Source: Candidatus Zixiibacteriota bacterium
Lineage (GTDB): Bacteria > Zixibacteria > MSB-5A5 > GN15 > JAAZOE01
NCBI GenBank assembly: GCA_012797915.1
Contig: JAAZOE010000581.1
Coordinates: forward strand, 1-9,214
Direction of reading: 5' to 3'
DNA: 9,214 nt
Shown here: positions 6,474-9,214 of the stretch, piece after piece
Position numbering within the stretch: the first letter of the stretch is position 1
How the letters are laid out: each line of letters begins with the position of its first letter
Notes under the pieces: generated by a model
Database searches by the model: none
Told to the model about the DNA's origin: nothing
Seen by the model: only the letters and a program-made list of their open reading frames with translations
Program-made: the position numbers and the translations under genes

Positions 6474-7999
6474 ACATTCCGCCCGTCTCAAACCCTCGCC
6501 AGACGAAGCTTCCGGCACCCGGGGAATACCCATACACGCGCGGGATTTATCCTGATATGTATCGCGGCCGGCTCTGGACGATGCGGCAATACGCCGGGTT
6601 CGGGACCTCGTTTGAAACCAATCGGCGATTCAAGAATCTTCTCGCCTCCGGCCAGACCGGCCTGTCGGTGGCGTTCGATCTGCCGACGCAGATCGGGTAT
6701 GATTCCGATCATCCCATGGCGGCGGGGGAGGTCGGCAAGACTGGGGTGGCAATCGATACGATCGATGATCTGGAGACGCTGTTCGAGGGAATTCCGCTCG
6801 ACCAAGTGTCGACCTCGATGACGATCAACGCCACCGCGGCGGTGCTGCTGGCGATGTATATCGTCGTCGCCCGCCGGCAAGGGGTGGGGTCGGAAAAACT
6901 CCGGGGAACGATTCAGAATGATATCCTGAAGGAGTTTATCGCCCGCGGGACATACATTTTCCCGCCGCGGCCGTCGCTTCGCCTGGTGACCGATATTTTC
7001 GCCTATGCCAAGGATCACCTGCCGAATTTCAACACCATTTCGATTTCCGGGTACCATATCCGCGAGGCGGGCTCGACGGCGGCGCAGGAGATCGCTTTTA
7101 CTTTCGCCAATGCCATTTGTTATCTGGAAACAGCGATGGCGGCGGGACTGGAAATCGACCAGTTCGCCCCCCGGGTGTCGTTCTTTTTTAATGCCCACAA
7201 CAACCTCTTCGAGGAGATCGCCAAGTTCCGGGCGGCACGGCGCATCTGGGCCGGGATTGTCCGGGAACGGTTCGGGGCCCGTCTACCGCAATCGGAGATG
7301 CTGCGGTTCCACACGCAAACCGCCGGGTCGACCCTGACCGCCCAACAACCGGAAAATAACATCGTCCGGGTGGCGCTGCAGGCCTTGGCGGCGGTAGTGG
7401 GGGGGACGCAATCGCTGCACACCAACGCCTTCGATGAGGCGCTGGCTTTGCCGACGGACCAGTCGGCTACGCTGGCGTTGCGGACCCAGCAGATCATCGC
7501 CTGCGAATCGGGGGCGGCCGACAACGCCGATCCATTGGGCGGGTCGTATTATCTGGAATACTTGACCGAGGAACTGGAAAAGCGTATACTTGACCTTCTC
7601 GGCGAGGTGGACCGCCGGGGCGGCGCGCTGAAGGCGATCGAAACGGGGTATTTCCAGCGCGAAATCGCCCAGGCGGCCTATGAACAGCAGAAACGGATCG
7701 AACGCCGGGAGGAGTTGATCGTCGGCGTCAATGCTTATGACACCGGCGCGGAGCAACCGCCCGAACTCCATCGGGCCGACCCGGAGGTGGAGCAGAGGCA
7801 ACTCAGCCGTCTCCGCGAGATTAAGGCCGGCCGGGCGGAGGGTCCGGTGGCGGCGGCGTTGGCCGGGGTGGAGCAGGCGGCAAAACGGAGTGAGAATCTG
7901 ATGCCGCCGATCGTGGCGGCGGTGGACGCCCGAGCGACGGTGGGCGAAATATGCGATCGATTCAGAAAGGTATGGGGTGAGTATCATGCGGCGTTGTAG
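6440..7999 (+). CDS. mcmA1: Methylmalonyl-CoA mutase, catalytic (large) subunit without B12 domain
   Basis: The 519-residue protein is the TIM-barrel catalytic subunit that converts (R)-methylmalonyl-CoA to succinyl-CoA by adenosylcobalamin radical chemistry. Conserved segments include PGEYPYTRGIYPDMYRGR (27-44), TMRQYAGFGTS (47-57), TIQNDILKEFIARGTYIFPP (157-176), ISGYHIREAG (202-211) and FFFNAHNN (248-255). Residues Y51, Q159, R169, Y205 and H206 correspond, at a constant offset of 38, to Y89, Q197, R207, Y243 and H244 of the Propionibacterium enzyme. The Y89/R207 pair reads the carboxylate of methylmalonyl-CoA; isobutyryl- and hydroxyisobutyryl-CoA mutases have other residues there. The single-chain enzymes carry a C-terminal B12-binding domain that is absent here, so a separate small subunit of about 140 residues must be encoded elsewhere. 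The start overlaps the carrier gene by 34 bases and is required by the conserved N terminus, though its ribosome site is weak. Confidence 0.96.
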   Translation: MAKPRKTSSGIDIPPVSNPRQTKLPAPGEYPYTRGIYPDMYRGRLWTMRQYAGFGTSFETNRRFKNLLASGQTGLSVAFDLPTQIGYDSDHPMAAGEVGKTGVAIDTIDDLETLFEGIPLDQVSTSMTINATAAVLLAMYIVVARRQGVGSEKLRGTIQNDILKEFIARGTYIFPPRPSLRLVTDIFAYAKDHLPNFNTISISGYHIREAGSTAAQEIAFTFANAICYLETAMAAGLEIDQFAPRVSFFFNAHNNLFEEIAKFRAARRIWAGIVRERFGARLPQSEMLRFHTQTAGSTLTAQQPENNIVRVALQALAAVVGGTQSLHTNAFDEALALPTDQSATLALRTQQIIACESGAADNADPLGGSYYLEYLTEELEKRILDLLGEVDRRGGALKAIETGYFQREIAQAAYEQQKRIERREELIVGVNAYDTGAEQPPELHRADPEVEQRQLSRLREIKAGRAEGPVAAALAGVEQAAKRSENLMPPIVAAVDARATVGEICDRFRKVWGEYHAAL

Positions 8000-8516
8000 C
8001 ATCATGCTTCTGGGCGGGGCGGTCATCGTATTGGCCGCGATTATCCCCGTCGGATGTCAACAGGAGAAGAGGCTCGATCCCGATCGCGCGGAAATCACCG
8101 CCCGATGTATCGAGTATTTCGCCCGGGTTAAAGTCTCCGACTTCCGGGTCATGTATGATTTCGAACTGCCGTACCTGAAGGACCGGGCCGATCTGACGGA
8201 GTACCTGGGCGCGAAGGTTTTTTCCCAACCCGCTCCCGATTCGCTGGAGGGAATCCAGATCGATTCGATCGGCGTCTGGGGCGATTCGGCCTACGCCTTC
8301 CTGCATCTGGAATATCTCCGCTCGGACAGCACCTATATCACCCATCCGGTCCGGAACCGGTGGTACAAGATGGACGGGCATTGGATCAAACCGACGATGT
8401 CGACCCTGGAGAAGCAGAAGGAATACGAAGAGGAGATTCGGATTTACTGGGAGGCGGTGCGGGAGAAACAGGCCAAGGAAGGGCAGGGCGGTTCGGGAGG
8501 CGCAGACAGCCGGTGA
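7977..8516 (+). CDS. Small predicted lipoprotein, possibly NTF2-like, between mutase and epimerase
   Basis: This is a 179-residue protein with a short basic N terminus (RR), a hydrophobic run (IMLLGGAVIVLAAIIPV) and a Cys at residue 27 preceded by Pro-Val-Gly. That is a near but not ideal lipobox, so export and lipid anchoring are likely but not certain. The mature part has an early helix (EITARCIEYFARV), beta-prone stretches (IDSIGVWGDSAYAFLHLEYL, RNRWYKMDGHWIK) resembling the NTF2-like/SnoaL fold, and a charged helical tail rich in Lys, Glu and Gly. Function is unknown. Start is uncertain: GTG at 7977 has AAAGG six bases upstream, while ATG at 7986 (176 residues) has GGTGAG four bases upstream. 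Either start overlaps the mutase gene, and the stop overlaps the epimerase GTG, so it is embedded in a cytoplasmic metabolic operon despite being an apparent envelope protein. Confidence 0.8.
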   Translation: MSIMRRCSIMLLGGAVIVLAAIIPVGCQQEKRLDPDRAEITARCIEYFARVKVSDFRVMYDFELPYLKDRADLTEYLGAKVFSQPAPDSLEGIQIDSIGVWGDSAYAFLHLEYLRSDSTYITHPVRNRWYKMDGHWIKPTMSTLEKQKEYEEEIRIYWEAVREKQAKEGQGGSGGADSR

Positions 8517-8914
8517 GTGGCCGGGTGGCGCATATCGGTATCGCGGTTCGGGACCTCGATCAGGCCATCGAGCTGTATGCCACGCTGTTGGGCCGGGAGG
8601 TCGGGGAAACGGTGGTACTGGAGGATCGGCACTTGCGCATCGCCTCGTTCGATCTGGATGGTTGCCGGGTGGAGCTTTTGGAAGGGACTGCACCCGATTC
8701 GACCATCTCCCGTTTCCTCGAATCGCGCGGGCCGGGGATCCATCATTTCTGCCTGACGGTTCCGGATATCGAGGCGGAAATCGAGCGGCTGGAGCAGGCC
8801 GGCTTCCGCATGATCGACCACGTCCCCCGGACGGGGGCCGACGACGGCCGGATTGCCTTTGTCCATCCCCATTCGACCGGGGGCGTGTTGCTGGAATTAC
8901 ATCAGGAAGGATAA
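8513..8914 (+). CDS. mce: Methylmalonyl-CoA epimerase
   Basis: The 133-residue product has the normal length and two-module layout of the vicinal-oxygen-chelate epimerase that interconverts (S)- and (R)-methylmalonyl-CoA, linking carboxylase and mutase. It begins VAHIGIAVRDLDQAIELY (5-22), continues with VELLEGT (53-59) and GPGIHHFCLTV (73-83), and ends with the family signature IAFVHPHSTGGVLLELHQ (114-131). Likely metal ligands are H7, E54, H77 or H78, and E128. A GTG at 8513 is chosen because it gives the standard N terminus and overlaps the lipoprotein stop (GTGA); GGGAGG (8495-8500) is 12 bases upstream, rather far. The frame stays open far upstream, but that extension has no homologous look. 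It is the fifth gene of the overlapping cluster. Confidence 0.93.
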   Translation: MSGRVAHIGIAVRDLDQAIELYATLLGREVGETVVLEDRHLRIASFDLDGCRVELLEGTAPDSTISRFLESRGPGIHHFCLTVPDIEAEIERLEQAGFRMIDHVPRTGADDGRIAFVHPHSTGGVLLELHQEG

Positions 8915-8926
8915 ACGGAACCGTCG

Positions 8927-8943
8927 CGGGGGGATGCCCCCCG
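8927..8943 (+). other. GC-rich hairpin before dCMP deaminase
   Basis: A 7-bp stem (8927-8933 with 8937-8943, CGGGGGG and its complement) closes the loop ATG. No T tract follows, and it lies in the 54-base gap between the epimerase and the next start. It could pause polymerase, stabilise the upstream RNA or be a product of GC-rich sequence. It is not a canonical terminator. Confidence 0.4.
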
Positions 8944-8968
8944 GCGGGCGGCATCGAGGGGTCTGACC

Positions 8969-9214
8969 ATGGAGAACAGAGTCGTGAACGAAAAGGAAAC
9001 CAAGCGAACCGATTATCTGAGCTGGGACGAGTATTTCATGTCGGTGGCGGTGTTGTCATCGCTGCGGAGCAAGGATCCCAACACGCAGGTCGGGGCCTGC
9101 ATCGTCAACGACGGCAACCGGATCGTGGGGATCGGCTACAACGGGTTCCCGGCCGGGTGTTCGGACGAGGAGTTGCCGGGGGGGCGGGGCGGCGATTTCC
9201 TGGACACCAAGGAC
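8969..9214 (+). CDS. dCMP deaminase, N-terminal part (3' end outside window)
   Basis: The frame from ATG 8969 stays open to the window edge, giving 82 residues. It matches the N terminus of deoxycytidylate deaminases (ComEB/DCTD type): YLSWDEYFMSVAVLSSLRS, then DPNTQVGACIV, then GIGYNGFPAGCSDEELP. The enzyme converts dCMP to dUMP for thymidylate synthesis. The zinc-binding HAE and PCxxC motifs lie further on and cannot be checked here. GAGGGG (8956-8961) is seven bases upstream of the ATG. A typical full length is about 150-180 residues, so around half is present. It has no metabolic link to propionyl-CoA and probably rides at the end of the operon or belongs to the next one. After LP the family usually has a Trp-Gly-Arg; here it is Gly-Gly-Arg. 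Confidence 0.9.
   Translation, partial: MENRVVNEKETKRTDYLSWDEYFMSVAVLSSLRSKDPNTQVGACIVNDGNRIVGIGYNGFPAGCSDEELPGGRGGDFLDTKD

Noticed and set aside
8360..8512. Upstream extension of the epimerase frame
   Set aside because: The extension reads over the lipoprotein gene in another frame and is Gly/Arg-rich; the family's normal N terminus begins at the GTG at 8513.
7962..8954. 330-codon minus-strand open frame
   Set aside because: It is antisense to the lipoprotein and epimerase genes and rich in Pro and Arg, with no recognisable motif.

Overview
The window looks like a piece of a GC-rich (about 60% in the coding parts I hand-counted), Gram-negative bacterial chromosome. Evidence for a Gram-negative cell is a predicted lipoprotein and a predicted outer-membrane beta-barrel. 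The gene order and protein style fit an uncultured-lineage genome (FCB-type, for example Zixibacteria), but that lineage guess is inference and a database search is needed to settle it.

Most of the window encodes the propionyl-CoA to succinyl-CoA (methylmalonyl-CoA) route. From left to right: the C-terminal part of an acyl-CoA dehydrogenase ending at a strong hairpin terminator; an MBL-fold metallohydrolase; the beta (carboxyltransferase) subunit of propionyl-CoA carboxylase; then, after an AT-richer island, the biotin carboxylase subunit, a BT-like plus biotin-carrier subunit, the catalytic subunit of methylmalonyl-CoA mutase, a small lipoprotein, methylmalonyl-CoA epimerase and the start of dCMP deaminase. 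The genes from biotin carboxylase to epimerase overlap one another (ATGA/GTGA junctions or longer), so they read as one tightly coupled operon. Together they carboxylate propionyl-CoA, epimerise (S)- to (R)-methylmalonyl-CoA, and isomerise it to succinyl-CoA. The B12-binding mutase subunit and the MeaB/ArgK-type chaperone are not in this window.

The part that does not fit is about 3008-4400. It separates the two halves of one enzyme complex (carboxylase beta from carboxylase alpha), is clearly poorer in GC, and holds a 115-residue protein of unknown function, a convergent gene for a predicted signal-peptide-bearing beta-barrel protein with its own sigma70-like promoter, and between them a pair of 23-base palindromes. 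The two palindromes are inverted copies of one element and differ by compensatory stem changes. This is the layout of a REP doublet (REPIN/BIME-like) and is the least ordinary signal in the window. I found no RNA genes, CRISPR arrays, transposase genes or insertion sequences.
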